This document shows, piece after piece, positions 19,118 through 28,091 of a stretch of DNA of 64,000 nucleotides. The stretch spans positions 1 through 64,000 of the forward strand of contig JAZKAR010000006.1 in assembly GCA_040389065.1 (NCBI GenBank), given 5' to 3'. The translations under genes were made by a program, and so were the position numbers. The stretch is from JAZKAR01 sp040389065. GTDB taxonomy: Bacteria > Pseudomonadota > Gammaproteobacteria > Burkholderiales > Casimicrobiaceae. Under the pieces are notes generated by a model. It was not told the origin of the DNA. It saw only the letters and a list, made by a program, of their open reading frames with translations, and did no database searches. Positions within the stretch are counted from its first letter, which is position 1. Each line of letters starts with the position of its first letter.

Positions 19118-19717
19118 ATGATGCAATTGTACTCCGGTATTAGTTGCCCCTTTAGCCAGCGGTGCCGTATTGTTCTATTTGAAAAAGGTATGGATTTTCA
19201 GGTGATTGATGTTGATCCTGATAACAAGCCTGAAGACTTAGCGGTCATCAACCCTCATAACACAGTTCCTGTATTAGTTGAACGTGATTTAGTGCTATAT
19301 GAGGCTAATATTATTAATGAATATATCGATGAGCGATTACCCCATCCTCAGCTTTTACCAACAGATCCGGTGATGAGAGCTCGTGCTAGACTTTTGCTTT
19401 TCCAAATGGAAAAAGAAATTTTTAGCCATATCGATACATTAGAAAAAAGCTCAACAAAGGCGGCTGAAAAATCACGCCAAGCGGTTCGCGAACAGCTCAT
19501 TATGCTTTCGCCAATTGTAACTAAGCAAAAGTATTTGTTCAGTGATGATTTTTCAATGCTTGATATTGCTTTAGCACCTTTATTATGGAGGCTTGAGTAT
19601 TACGGTATTGAGTTATCAAAGCAAGCAGCGCCTATGCTGAAATATGCTGAGCGTATTTTTAGCCGTCAAACGTTTATCGATGCATTAACATCTCCTGAAC
19701 GTGGAATGCGCAAATGA
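19118..19717 (+). CDS. sspA: Stringent starvation protein A (GST-like)
   Basis: Glutathione-S-transferase-fold protein that binds RNA polymerase in stringent or acid stress. It has 199 residues: an N-terminal thioredoxin-like domain (about 1-78, YSGISCPFSQRCRIVLFEKGM, NPHNTVPVLVERDLVLYEANIINEYID) and an alpha-helical C-terminal domain. It overlaps sspB by ATGA. The placement after petABC is the usual beta- and gammaproteobacterial arrangement. Confidence 0.93.
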   Translation: MMQLYSGISCPFSQRCRIVLFEKGMDFQVIDVDPDNKPEDLAVINPHNTVPVLVERDLVLYEANIINEYIDERLPHPQLLPTDPVMRARARLLLFQMEKEIFSHIDTLEKSSTKAAEKSRQAVREQLIMLSPIVTKQKYLFSDDFSMLDIALAPLLWRLEYYGIELSKQAAPMLKYAERIFSRQTFIDALTSPERGMRK

Positions 19718-20178
19718 ACCCCGTATTTAAGCCCTATTTACTTCGAGCCTTCTATGAATGGGTGATAGATGAAGGCTGGACGCCTCATCTATCTGTACAA
19801 GTAGATGCCCAGACACGGGTGCCTGCAAGTTATGTGAAGAATGGGCATGTAGTATTAAATATCGGTGCAAATGCGTGCAGGAATTTTTTTATCCATAACG
19901 ATGGGGTAGCGTTTGAGGCGCGTTTTAATGGTACTGTACATTCTATTTGGGTTCCAATAGGACGAGTAGAAAGCATATTTGCCAGAGAAGCTGAAGAGGG
20001 TATGACGTTTGAAGTGGTTGAAACTCCTGAAATAGTTTCAACTCCATCTCCAGTACCCGCTTCAGGCCTTAGAGCGCTACAAGCTGTTGAAGCTGATGCT
20101 ACAGCTCCTGTGGTCGTTCAACAAAAAGAGATTCAATCGTCTACTGGAAAACGTCCTACATTAAAAGTTGTTAAATAG
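19714..20178 (+). CDS. sspB: ClpXP specificity-enhancing factor SspB
   Basis: Adaptor that delivers ssrA-tagged stalled-ribosome products to ClpXP. It has 154 residues. The ordered SspB domain covers about 1-108 (KPYLLRAFYEWVIDEGWTPHL, NGHVVLNIGANACRNF, FEARFNGTVHSIWVPI). A flexible tail follows, ending in the KRPTLKVVK ClpX-binding peptide. The start overlaps the sspA stop (ATGA). Confidence 0.94.
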   Translation: MNPVFKPYLLRAFYEWVIDEGWTPHLSVQVDAQTRVPASYVKNGHVVLNIGANACRNFFIHNDGVAFEARFNGTVHSIWVPIGRVESIFAREAEEGMTFEVVETPEIVSTPSPVPASGLRALQAVEADATAPVVVQQKEIQSSTGKRPTLKVVK

Positions 20179-20584
20179 TTTTGTAAAATATATCTCCGGA
20201 TATTTCATGAGTTTTAAATTTAATTTCAGAAATTAAAGAACTTAGTGTTGCATACATGAAATATCTGGTCTTATTAGCGTTCTATGTTAAATCTCATTTA
20301 ATATAGATATATTTTTTATGCCTCAATAATAAAATAATAATACTAAATTGTTGCTAAATAAAACTTTTTTAGTTTAAATTAAGTTTATAATTTAGTGCGT
20401 CGAAAATTATAAATAATAGCGTGAAGAAAAGTTATTTTAGTAAGTGTGAACATTGATATCGTGTATGCTAGAACATCAAATTCTAAGTTTATTAGAAAAT
20501 GTTTAATAATTTCTAAATAAAAGATATATCTTATACTCATAGTTTCTGATATATACCTGGATCTTATCTAAAAGAGGATGGTTT
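20179..20584. other. AT-rich gap after sspB with an imperfect inverted repeat
   Basis: About 400 bases with no gene. CCGGATATTTCATG at 20,196-20,209 and CATGAAATATCTGG at 20,255-20,268 pair over 13 of 14 positions around a 45-base loop and could end the petABC-sspAB region. The rest is very AT-rich and probably carries the promoter of the next gene. Confidence 0.5.
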
Positions 20585-21883
20585 ATGTTTTCATCGGATA
20601 ATCATTCTTCATCACCCTCTCCCGAACCAAAAAAATCTTTAAGGCAAAAATTTTCAGATTTGATTGTTTATCCTGAAAATTTCCCAAAAATTTCTGAAAG
20701 AACGATTCAAGATTTTTTTTATTATGTATTTTGGTTTTTTGCAGCGATTCAAAATACTCCTATATTTTTAGGCATTCTTTCTTTTTTGATGGTGTTTTCA
20801 TGGATTAATCGGATTCATGAAAAAGTATTTACTCAATGGAGCGAACTCTGGCCTGATGGTGGGCGTTGGATGCCAGTGGCTATACTTGCTGCTATCTTTT
20901 ATATTAGCAGTACAATATGGTCACCTGATCGAACTCATACATTATTAAGTTGGTTATATGGAGTATGGACACCTCTTTTAATTGTCATATTTCAGTATCA
21001 ATTTATTGGCGGATTATTTCATTGGCGTAAAATGTTAGCATTTTTTTTAATGCATCTTATTTTTATTCTAAATGGAACGATGGCAAGTGCCAGCTCTCAA
21101 AATGATTTTTTAGTAACTCAGTATGAATGGCCATTATATTATTTTTCTAAACAAGCTTCACAGTCCTGGTTATTAATGATCTATCCAATTTTTTTTGGAT
21201 TACTTTGGCATCAAGATAAACAGCATAGGCGATTTTCAATCATTGGTTTAAGCTTGATTTTCTTTCTCACATTTATTATTGGTAAATTGTCATTATGGAT
21301 GGGTTTATTTATATCCACATTAGTTATGTTAATAGCTTTTCTTTGGACTGGTAAATGCCATTATGTTTTTTCTCATTTTTTAAGTACCCATAAATTAGGA
21401 TTAAAAAAAGCATTTTCTCTTCTTTTGTTTACAGGTCTATTTAGTATTATTGGTCTCTTAAAAAATAAAGGGTTAGAAATAGTTTCAGGTTGGGATACAA
21501 TAAAATCAATTTCTATACCTTCAACTCGTATTTTAATTAATGGCTTTGGGTTAGGGCAAGATATTTTATATAAAGTTTATCCTGCACATATAAAAAATAT
21601 GATTGATATTCCATGGTTTTTTGGGTTTTTTTTACAAGTGGGGATAGTAGGTTTTTTACTAGCCTTATGGGTATGGTTAGCAAGCATTTTTGGTTTTATT
21701 AGTGATTTATATTCAGAGAAGCCAGATTTTCAATGGATCGGAACCATAGGGCTAGGTGTTTCATCAAGTATTGCTATTTGTGCGTGTTTATCGCGAACAG
21801 ATTTAGGAACCTTTATGATTCCTGCTGCATTGGTGAGTACTATGCTATGGAGCTTAAAGCGCTTTTTAAGCGAAAAAAAATAG
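20585..21883 (+). CDS. Polytopic membrane protein, O-antigen-ligase-like
   Basis: A 432-residue inner-membrane protein with about ten hydrophobic helices and a 40-residue hydrophilic N-terminus. Features typical of Wzy/WaaL-type glycan polymerases and ligases are the WSPDRTHTLLSWLYGVW segment (about 117-133) and a large hydrophilic segment late in the protein (about 300-335, ending in GFGLGQDILYKVYP). The likely role is transfer or polymerisation of a lipid-linked glycan at the periplasmic face. It stands alone with GAGG before the ATG. The sequence is divergent, so the family call is tentative. Confidence 0.5.
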   Translation: MFSSDNHSSSPSPEPKKSLRQKFSDLIVYPENFPKISERTIQDFFYYVFWFFAAIQNTPIFLGILSFLMVFSWINRIHEKVFTQWSELWPDGGRWMPVAILAAIFYISSTIWSPDRTHTLLSWLYGVWTPLLIVIFQYQFIGGLFHWRKMLAFFLMHLIFILNGTMASASSQNDFLVTQYEWPLYYFSKQASQSWLLMIYPIFFGLLWHQDKQHRRFSIIGLSLIFFLTFIIGKLSLWMGLFISTLVMLIAFLWTGKCHYVFSHFLSTHKLGLKKAFSLLLFTGLFSIIGLLKNKGLEIVSGWDTIKSISIPSTRILINGFGLGQDILYKVYPAHIKNMIDIPWFFGFFLQVGIVGFLLALWVWLASIFGFISDLYSEKPDFQWIGTIGLGVSSSIAICACLSRTDLGTFMIPAALVSTMLWSLKRFLSEKK

Positions 21884-22088
21884 ATAAACGCGCTTTGCCT
21901 AATTATAATATTAGATCCAGAGCTTTTTTCTTCAAAAATATGCTAAGAAATTGTTTGTGAAGGTATTAGTAAAAGTTTTTATTGATAACCATCCTAAAAA
22001 TGTAAAGGTAACAAAGCTAACGAAAATGTTTAAAATTACCTGATGGCATAGGTGATGTTAGTATAACGGCAAACTGTATTTATAAATA

Positions 22089-22208
22089 TTAGAAGTTACG
22101 CAGTTGGGTTCTCTCAGCGCGGGACGCCCCGCGTGTTAGCAACTTGTCGTACTGCGTGTAATGCAGGGCATTCCATGTCTTGATAGAAACCAACTGCGTA
22201 ACTTCTAA
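22089..22208 (+). mobile_element. MITE-like element, copy R2 (complete)
   Basis: About 120 bp bounded by perfect 19-bp inverted ends TTAGAAGTTACGCAGTTGG. It has no coding capacity. The interior has a GCGGGACGCCCCGC palindrome and an ACTTGTCGTACTGCGTGTA block shared with the other copies. AAATAT flanks both sides, a possible 6-bp target duplication. Confidence 0.85.
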
Positions 22209-22237
22209 AATATGAGCTAAACAATATTTGTTCTAAT

Positions 22238-22263
22238 ACTTAAGCTATTTAAATAGCTTAAGT
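22238..22263. repeat. Perfect 26-bp palindrome
   Basis: ACTTAAGCTATTT followed directly by its reverse complement AAATAGCTTAAGT. It has no spacer and no T tract beyond it. It lies between a MITE copy and a possible structured RNA, and could be a protein-binding site or a cruciform. Confidence 0.6.
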
Positions 22264-22281
22264 TAAACGTAGTGATTTATT

Positions 22282-22346
22282 GTGCCTTAGTTAATAGCAG
22301 AGAGAAGTCTCTGCAAACACGCGATGAAAAGTCGTAGACGTGGCAC
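22282..22346 (+). ncRNA. Candidate structured RNA (three-way junction) upstream of lplT
   Basis: GTGC (22,282) can pair with GCAC (22,343) and enclose two hairpins. One is GCAGAGA-gaag-TCTCTGC, a perfect 7-bp stem. The other is CACGCGA-tgaaaag-TCG-taga-CGTG. It lies about 155 bases before lplT on the same strand. It does not match a riboswitch class I can name. Support is secondary-structure inspection only. Confidence 0.3.
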
Positions 22347-22502
22347 CAATAAGCAGATAGATAATTACTCTGAATGTTGCTGTGTGTAGGGGATATCAAT
22401 TTATAACCTTCAGTACAATATTTTATTACAAGGTTAATATTGATAGCTGGTCTATGACTAAATAGTTTTAAAGAAAAGTTATTTCAAAGATAGGATAAAT
22501 GA

Positions 22503-23786
22503 ATGCAGCGAGGTTTTTATGCGGTAATGGCCGCACAGTTTTTTTCATCATTTGCAGATAATGCGCTTTTCGTTGTGGCGATTGCATTATTACAATTGAT
22601 GGGGGCTGCTCCAGAAATGAACCCTCTTTTGCAGTCGTGTTTTGCGCTTTCTTATGTATTATTTGCTCCAGTAGCAGGTGTATTTGCAGATAGTATGCCT
22701 AAGGGTCGAGCAATGTTTATTACAAACTTAGTAAAAATCTCAGGCTGCGTTCTTATGATGATGCATATTCATCCTTTATTTGCATATGCTTTTGTAGGCT
22801 TAGGCGCTGCAATGTATTCACCTGCGAAATATGGAATTTTGACAGAACTTTTACCTTCATCCCAATTGGTAAAAGCAAATGGTTGGATCGAAGGATTAAC
22901 GATTGGGTCGATTGTATTAGGGCAAGGGCTGGGTGGATTCTTAATTAGTTCAGGGGTACAACATAGCTTAGCTTCTCACGGCGTAGCTCCGATGGCTATG
23001 CCTTATATATGGCTAACTGCAATGATCATTATTTATACAATTGCGGCACTCTGTAATTTAAGAATCCCTGATACTGGCGCACGTTATGAGAAAACTAAAC
23101 TAAATATTATGGCTTTAACGCGCCATTTTTGGCTGGATAATATTAAATTATGCAAGGATAGGTTGGGCCAGATTTCACTAGCGGTCACTACTTTATTTTG
23201 GGGCGCTGGCGCTACATTAAAGGTAATAGTGTTAGCATGGGGGCAACAAGCTCTAGGCCTAAATTTAAGTCAATCAACGTATCTTAATGTGCCGGTAGCG
23301 TTAGGCATTGCAATTGGCGCTGTTTGGGCGGCATCTAAAGTAAAATTAGAGCATTCGCCACGCGTGATTCCTATAGGAATTGCAATGGGAGCTGTGGTAT
23401 TGCTGATGCCTGTACTGCCAGAGTTTCTAAATGGATCAAACCTCATACTTTGGGGCGCGGTTATTATTCTATTAACGATAATAGGTATTCTTGCTGGCTT
23501 TTTTGTAGTGCCGATGAATGCTTTATTGCAACATCGTGGTCATTGTATTATGGCAGCGGGTGGGTCTATAGCGGTTCAAAATTTTAATGAAAATTTAAGC
23601 ATATTGTTGATGACGCTTGCTTATGCGCAAGCTATTAAAACAGGTGTATCGTTAAATACAGCTATTATAGGTTTTGGTATTAGCCTTGTTCTTATCATGT
23701 TTTTAATTTATAAATGGCATCAAGCTCGTCCTGTAGCGCCCCATGCTTTGCATCATACAGATCATGTTGCCGAAGCAAGCTCCTAG
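22503..23786 (+). CDS. lplT: Lysophospholipid transporter LplT (MFS)
   Basis: Inner-membrane flippase that imports lysophospholipids for re-acylation. It has 427 residues and about twelve membrane helices. The N-terminal MQRGFYAVMAAQFFSSFADNAL block matches LplT closely. GVFADSMPKGRAMF (the MFS loop 2-3) and YSPAKYGILTELLP follow, and the helix-rich C-half includes FFVVPMNALLQHRGH. In many species lplT is fused or adjacent to an acyltransferase (aas); none is visible here. Confidence 0.92.
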   Translation: MQRGFYAVMAAQFFSSFADNALFVVAIALLQLMGAAPEMNPLLQSCFALSYVLFAPVAGVFADSMPKGRAMFITNLVKISGCVLMMMHIHPLFAYAFVGLGAAMYSPAKYGILTELLPSSQLVKANGWIEGLTIGSIVLGQGLGGFLISSGVQHSLASHGVAPMAMPYIWLTAMIIIYTIAALCNLRIPDTGARYEKTKLNIMALTRHFWLDNIKLCKDRLGQISLAVTTLFWGAGATLKVIVLAWGQQALGLNLSQSTYLNVPVALGIAIGAVWAASKVKLEHSPRVIPIGIAMGAVVLLMPVLPEFLNGSNLILWGAVIILLTIIGILAGFFVVPMNALLQHRGHCIMAAGGSIAVQNFNENLSILLMTLAYAQAIKTGVSLNTAIIGFGISLVLIMFLIYKWHQARPVAPHALHHTDHVAEASS

Positions 23787-23865
23787 GCAAAATAGAGCTG
23801 CCATTTAATATATATGTCAGTAAGCACAGGGGCAATATGATTATCTTTGAGTCAATATCGTATGA

Positions 23866-24396
23866 TTAATCATGCGATTGGTTATTAGGAAAAAGTACGG
23901 AAGCAAAACCGAATTGCGACATATCTTGAATACGCATAGGGTATAAGTTTCCATTCAGATGATCGCATTCGTGCTGAACGACACGGGCATGAAATCCTTT
24001 GACTTCACGATGAATAGGCTTACCATACTGATCAAAGCCTATGTAGCGAATATGGTTAAAACGTGGAACCTTACCTCTCATGCCGGGTACTGATAGGCAT
24101 CCTTCCCAATCCTCAATTGTTTCTTCGCTTAACGGTGTAATCGTTGGGTTAATGAGAACTGTATAGGGTACTTCTTCAGCATCAGGATAGCGAGGATTTT
24201 GCTTCATTTCAAAAATAACAACTTGAAGTGAAACTCCAATTTGAGGGGCTGCTAACCCTGCGCCGTTTAGTGATCGCATCGTATCATCCATATCCTGAAT
24301 CAAGTTGATTAAAAATGGAGTATCAAATTGCGTAACAGGTTTAGCCTGAGCTAAAAGCAGCGCTTCACCCATTATTAATACAGGTTGAATAGCCAT
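23866..24396 (-). CDS. def: Peptide deformylase
   Basis: Removes the formyl group from nascent N-formyl-methionine. It has 176 residues. The three conserved motifs are GAGLAAPQIG, EGCLSVPG (metal-ligand Cys) and QHECDHLNG (HExxH with two metal-ligand His and catalytic Glu). It is not followed by fmt, so it is probably a second or stand-alone deformylase copy rather than the def-fmt operon. GGAAATAAA before the ATG serves as ribosome site. Confidence 0.95.
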   Translation of the reverse strand: MAIQPVLIMGEALLLAQAKPVTQFDTPFLINLIQDMDDTMRSLNGAGLAAPQIGVSLQVVIFEMKQNPRYPDAEEVPYTVLINPTITPLSEETIEDWEGCLSVPGMRGKVPRFNHIRYIGFDQYGKPIHREVKGFHARVVQHECDHLNGNLYPMRIQDMSQFGFASVLFPNNQSHD

Positions 24397-24669
24397 TTTA
24401 TTTCCTTATGAATAGTAATATGGAAAAATAATATTACCATGCGTTTTATTGGCTTATACAAATTATAATTGGCATTCGAATGAAAGAAGCTTCTTGCTAT
24501 ATAAAATTAATTTAAGATAGTAGCAAGTGAAAACGAGAGCACCGAAGGCATGTTAGGATTTTGATAGATAGAAAAACAGATAATTATATTTAATATTTTA
24601 GCACTGTAAAAATTTAATATTTCCTACTATCTGTTTGTAGAAAAGATAAAAATCATTGTTTCAATATAA

Positions 24670-24708
24670 CAAAAAAAGCAGGAATATTTAGAATATTCCT
24701 GCTTTTTA
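24670..24708 (-). terminator. Terminator of the H-NS family gene
   Basis: GCAGGAATATT and AATATTCCTGC form a perfect 11-bp stem with a three-base loop, flanked by A7 on one side and T5 on the other. On the minus strand it ends in a T run about 25 bases after the H-NS stop. It could also terminate plus-strand transcription. Confidence 0.9.
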
Positions 24709-24731
24709 AGAGGTGAAATTTTAGCAATAAA

Positions 24732-25049
24732 CTAAATTTTCAACTGATCTAAGCTAGTACCTTCAGATATAGCAGCTAAAACCCATGATGGTTTTTTTCC
24801 ACGACCTGTCCAAGTTTCTTCAGTATTATTTGGGTTTCTGTATTTAGGAGCTACAGACTTTGTCCCTGCTACTTTAGTTGCAGATTTACCTGCAAGAATT
24901 TCTTCAATTGTTAAACCATGTTTTTTAGCAATTGAAAAAATCTCATTTTTTGCTTCTGAGAGAATACGTGATTTGCGTGATTTTAATTCATGCTCAATCT
25001 CTTTGGTAATGTCTTGGAGTTCGACGTAAGAGAGAGATTTTAAGTCCAT
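24732..25049 (-). CDS. H-NS family nucleoid-associated protein
   Basis: Small DNA-binding protein of 105 residues that likely silences AT-rich or acquired DNA. The N-terminal helical dimerisation part covers about 1-50 (SYVELQDITKEIEHELKSRK). The C-terminal DNA-binding domain has YRNPNNTEETWTGRGKKPSWV, the hallmark TWTGRGKxPxW motif of the HvrA/BpH3/H-NS branch of Burkholderiales. The window contains many very AT-rich accessory stretches that would be natural targets. Confidence 0.93.
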   Translation of the reverse strand: MDLKSLSYVELQDITKEIEHELKSRKSRILSEAKNEIFSIAKKHGLTIEEILAGKSATKVAGTKSVAPKYRNPNNTEETWTGRGKKPSWVLAAISEGTSLDQLKI

Positions 25050-25194
25050 AATGTTAATTCCTGAATAGTGGTGTTTTTAGAAACATGTGAAGCAATCGTA
25101 ACATTCATTTATAAAATGGTCAATAAAATGTATTAAAATAGATTATATTTAGTGATTATATAAGGCACGTAAGGCTATTAGTGAGATATCATTA

Positions 25195-25230
25195 TTATAT
25201 AAAAAGTAGGTAAATATACTTTTTATATAA
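25195..25230. promoter_or_regulatory. Perfect 14-bp inverted repeat upstream of the H-NS gene
   Basis: TTATATAAAAAGTA and TACTTTTTATATAA pair perfectly around an eight-base loop, about 150 bases upstream of the H-NS start. It may be an operator, an autoregulatory AT-rich target, or a terminator-like hairpin. No other gene lies in the 25,050-25,536 gap. Confidence 0.45.
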
Positions 25231-25536
25231 GCGCAATAAAGTACAAATAACTCTAATGTTTAGAATAATAAGACTTTAAAAAAACCATAACGGTTAAGAG
25301 CATAAAAATTTAAATTGAATATAACAAAGAGCTGTTGTTAAAAAGCTGCATTCAAAAGGTTTAACTCTCTCATTATGCATATGTTTTTTTAGTGAAAATT
25401 GACGAGCGTATGAGTAAAATTACATCAATTCATGATCAAAGCAGGATATTTTTTATTTAAATTGTTACATATTCAGCTAAATAAAAACTGTAATTATGGT
25501 AATTTTGGTAAAATTGAATTTAGTGATTTGCTGTCA

Positions 25537-26052
25537 TTAAATATTTACCACTTCGTCAGGAAGTTCATTAATTCTTTCTCTAGTCTTGTATTGAGAATGT
25601 TCCTCGAGGCAGTTAGCAAGATATTTAATACCTTCTAGAGCGCCTGTTTTAAATTCATTGTTTGAAAAAGCAGATTGCATAAATGTTATTGCAGTATTCC
25701 AACTTGCAGGCGTACACTTTGCATTAATTCCACGATCAGCAATGATTTCAACTGCGTGATCTGCTAATAATAAATAAATTAAAATGCCATTATTGTGTTC
25801 GGTATCCCATACGCGCAGCGTTGAGAAAATATCAATAGCGCGTTCGTGAGCAGTTGTATCAGCAAGCAACTGAGAAACATCAAGATGATTTTCAATTACA
25901 AAACGTATTTCACCTTCATGGTTATCTTCTACATCCTTAATCGCTTGTTTAATGGCGTCAAGTGTAGTAGGAGGAAAATGGCGTTTAAATTGAAATTGAG
26001 TAGTAAATAGGTGTTTAAAAATCCGTTTAATATTCATAGTAAAATAGCTCAT
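25537..26052 (-). CDS. TPM-domain protein (second TPM gene of lemA cluster)
   Basis: Cytoplasmic or peripheral protein of 166-171 residues; ATG at 26,052 or 26,037, neither with a strong ribosome site. The TPM (TLP18.3/Psb32/MOLO-1) fold is recognised from EGEIRFVIENHLDV, RVWDTEHNNGILIYLLLADHAVEIIADRGI and FKTGALEGIKYLA. It has no signal peptide or membrane helix, unlike the neighbouring TPM protein. In related bacteria lemA, a Gly-rich TPM protein and a short TPM protein form one operon. Here a MITE-like element separates it from its partner. Confidence 0.85.
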   Translation of the reverse strand: MSYFTMNIKRIFKHLFTTQFQFKRHFPPTTLDAIKQAIKDVEDNHEGEIRFVIENHLDVSQLLADTTAHERAIDIFSTLRVWDTEHNNGILIYLLLADHAVEIIADRGINAKCTPASWNTAITFMQSAFSNNEFKTGALEGIKYLANCLEEHSQYKTRERINELPDEVVNI

Positions 26053-26063
26053 GTTATAAAAAG

Positions 26064-26196
26064 ATAAACGTTACACCGTTGAATTTTCTTAGCGTGTTGG
26101 CAACTTGCAGTACTCTGTATATTGGCTGCGCTGCCTGATAGGGCAGCCAATACGGGGCATTATCTGCCCTGATAAAACTCAACTGCGTAACTCCTA
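26064..26196 (+). mobile_element. MITE-like element, copy R3 (left end decayed)
   Basis: The right inverted end AACTGCGTAACTCCTA is clear. The left end (AAACGTTACACCGTTG) is decayed. The interior shares TTGGCAACTTGCAGTACT with the family and carries an extra palindrome (TTGGCTGC...GCAGCCAA). It sits between two TPM genes of what is normally one operon. Confidence 0.7.
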
Positions 26197-26212
26197 AAAG
26201 TGGTAGAGCTGC

Positions 26213-27166
26213 TTACCATTTGCCAGAAGCTCCGCCGCCGCCAAATCCGCCGCCGCCACCGCTAAAATGGTCATTATCAAAGCCGCCGCCTGAAAATGAG
26301 CTACCTCCGCTATACCAGCCATTACTAAAGCCGCTGCGGCCTCCTGTAAGGGCTAAGAAAAAGCTAAAGAATCCAGCTAAGATCGCCATCAATATCGCAC
26401 TACCTAACATCCAAACGATAATGCTTGCTAGGAGTCCTGAAAGAAATGCTCCGGGGAAAATACCAAACATTGTTTTTAAAACTTTGCCAGCAAAAAGCCC
26501 TATTAAAAGCGCAAAAATAATCCAGTGGTTTCCTTCTTGCCTATCAATAGATTTATTAGCGAGGGCATTATTAGGTGTCGGAAGAGGTTCTCCATCAACA
26601 ATATGGATAATAGATTGAATGCCAGCTTGAATGCCGCCATAAAAATCATTTTGCTGAAAGCGAGGTGTAATAATATTACTAATGATTTGTTTTGACACAG
26701 CATCATTAAGGGCGCCTTCTAGCCCATAACCAACTTCAATCCGCATTGTCTTATCATTTTTTGCAACTAAAAAAAGTGCTCCATCATCAACTTTTGTCCG
26801 GCCAATTTTCCACTTTTCAACAACGCGTAAGGCATACTGCTCAATAGTTTCTGGCTGAGTTGTGGGAACAATAAGTAAAGCAATCTGACTGCCTTTGCGT
26901 GTTTCAAAAGCTTTTAATTGATTTTCAAGCTCGATTTGTTGGGCATTAGTCAGTGTAGACGTTAAATCAGTAACATGATGAGTAAGCGATGGGATAGGTA
27001 TTTCTGAAGAATCAGCTGCCCATACCAATGACATAGAGCTAAAAATAATGATCAAACACGTAAAAAAAAATGAGATGAAAGATAAACATTTACGCTTAAT
27101 ATAACCGTAGTCAACATTGATATATTGGCAAGGAAAATTAGTGGGAAAGAGGTTATTATTTTTCAT
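26213..27166 (-). CDS. Membrane-anchored TPM-domain protein, Gly-rich tail (YgcG family)
   Basis: A 317-residue envelope protein. A long N-terminal signal/anchor (hydrophobic about 28-50, ending VWA) is followed by the TPM domain (about 58-180, IPIPSLTHHVTDLTSTLTNAQ, GSQIALLIVPTTQPETIEQYALRV, GALFLVAKNDKTMRIEVGYGLEGALND). Two to three membrane helices at about 215-270 follow, then a Gly/Ser-rich C-terminus ending in GGGGASGKW. YgcG-type proteins are linked to LemA throughout bacteria, and their molecular role is unsettled. MITE-like elements lie on both sides. Confidence 0.9.
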   Translation of the reverse strand: MKNNNLFPTNFPCQYINVDYGYIKRKCLSFISFFFTCLIIIFSSMSLVWAADSSEIPIPSLTHHVTDLTSTLTNAQQIELENQLKAFETRKGSQIALLIVPTTQPETIEQYALRVVEKWKIGRTKVDDGALFLVAKNDKTMRIEVGYGLEGALNDAVSKQIISNIITPRFQQNDFYGGIQAGIQSIIHIVDGEPLPTPNNALANKSIDRQEGNHWIIFALLIGLFAGKVLKTMFGIFPGAFLSGLLASIIVWMLGSAILMAILAGFFSFFLALTGGRSGFSNGWYSGGSSFSGGGFDNDHFSGGGGGFGGGGASGKW

Positions 27167-27355
27167 TTGTATTCTGGCCCTTTAGAATAATCAACATGCT
27201 GTAAAACTTACCTAAAAAATCCAGAGACGCTATGGCATATGCCTATTGTCCTAAGCTTGCTTGAGCTACGTACGGTACTGATATGATTTTATGCAAGCTA
27301 CTGAAGCTACCAATATGCTTACTAGCTTTACTGGTAGTACGCGGCAGAAAACAAT

Positions 27356-27472
27356 TAGAAGTTACGCAGTTGGCTCTTTCGGCGTGGGACACCCCGCATT
27401 ATGACAACTTGCCGTACTACGTGTACTGTTTGCGTTGCCATGTTTTGATAGTGCTCAGCTGCGTAACCTCTA
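27356..27472 (+). mobile_element. MITE-like element, copy R4
   Basis: Bounded by TTAGAAGTTACGCAGTTGG (left) and CAGCTGCGTAACCTCTA (right). The interior contains GCGTGGGACACCCCGC and CAACTTGCCGTACTACGTG. Flanks ACAAT / TCAAT agree at four of five positions. It lies between lemA and the TPM gene. Confidence 0.85.
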
Positions 27473-27482
27473 TCAATAAAAA

Positions 27483-28091
27483 TTATTTATTTTTTTCGGG
27501 TTCAGAATCAAAATTGACTTTAGGTGCTTTAGAGATTTCTTGTTCATTTTCTACATTAAAATTAGGTTTAACTTTATAACCTAATCCCATTGCAGTTAAA
27601 TTGCTAGGAAAAGAACGCACTGTTAAATTGTAATCTTGCACAGATTTAATATACCGGTTGCGTGCAACAGCAATACGATTTTCAGTACCTTCTAATTGAG
27701 CCTGAAGATCACGAAACTGTGCATCAGCTTTAAGTTGCGGGTAGCTTTCGCTAACGGCAAGCAGCTTGCCTAATGAGCGTGTTAATTCGCCTTGCGCGGC
27801 TTGGAACTTAGTAAATGCTTCAGGATTATTTAAAATTTCAGGAGAAACCTGCATAGAGCCTGCACGCGCTCTTGCTTCAGCCACTTCAACGAATACTGTT
27901 TTTTCGTGTTTAGCATAACCTTGTACTGTTTTCACCAAGTTAGGAACTAAATCACTACGGCGTTGGTATTGATTAATAACTTCAGACCAACTGGCTTTTA
28001 CATTTTCATCCGTTGATTGTAAAGTATTGTATCCGCATCCTCCTAAAAGAAGAGGAAGAGATATTAAAAGGGGGTATAATTTTTTTTTCAT
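27483..28091 (-). CDS. lemA: LemA family lipoprotein
   Basis: A 202-residue envelope protein with a lipoprotein signal (LLISLPLLLGGCG, lipobox Cys about 19). The LemA four-helix domain (about 20-185) has SWSEVINQYQRRSDLVPNLVKTV, FQAAQGELTRSLGKLLAVSESYPQLKA and ENRIAVARNRYIKSVQDYN. It is the first gene of the lemA-TPM-TPM cluster. The gene ends only 11 bases before a MITE-like element, which may now separate it transcriptionally from the TPM genes. Function of LemA is not well defined. Confidence 0.93.
   Translation of the reverse strand: MKKKLYPLLISLPLLLGGCGYNTLQSTDENVKASWSEVINQYQRRSDLVPNLVKTVQGYAKHEKTVFVEVAEARARAGSMQVSPEILNNPEAFTKFQAAQGELTRSLGKLLAVSESYPQLKADAQFRDLQAQLEGTENRIAVARNRYIKSVQDYNLTVRSFPSNLTAMGLGYKVKPNFNVENEQEISKAPKVNFDSEPEKNK

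Noticed and set aside
26220..26618. Proline-rich plus-strand open frame
   Set aside because: It is the reverse complement of the Gly-rich tail of the TPM protein, which mechanically gives poly-Pro.
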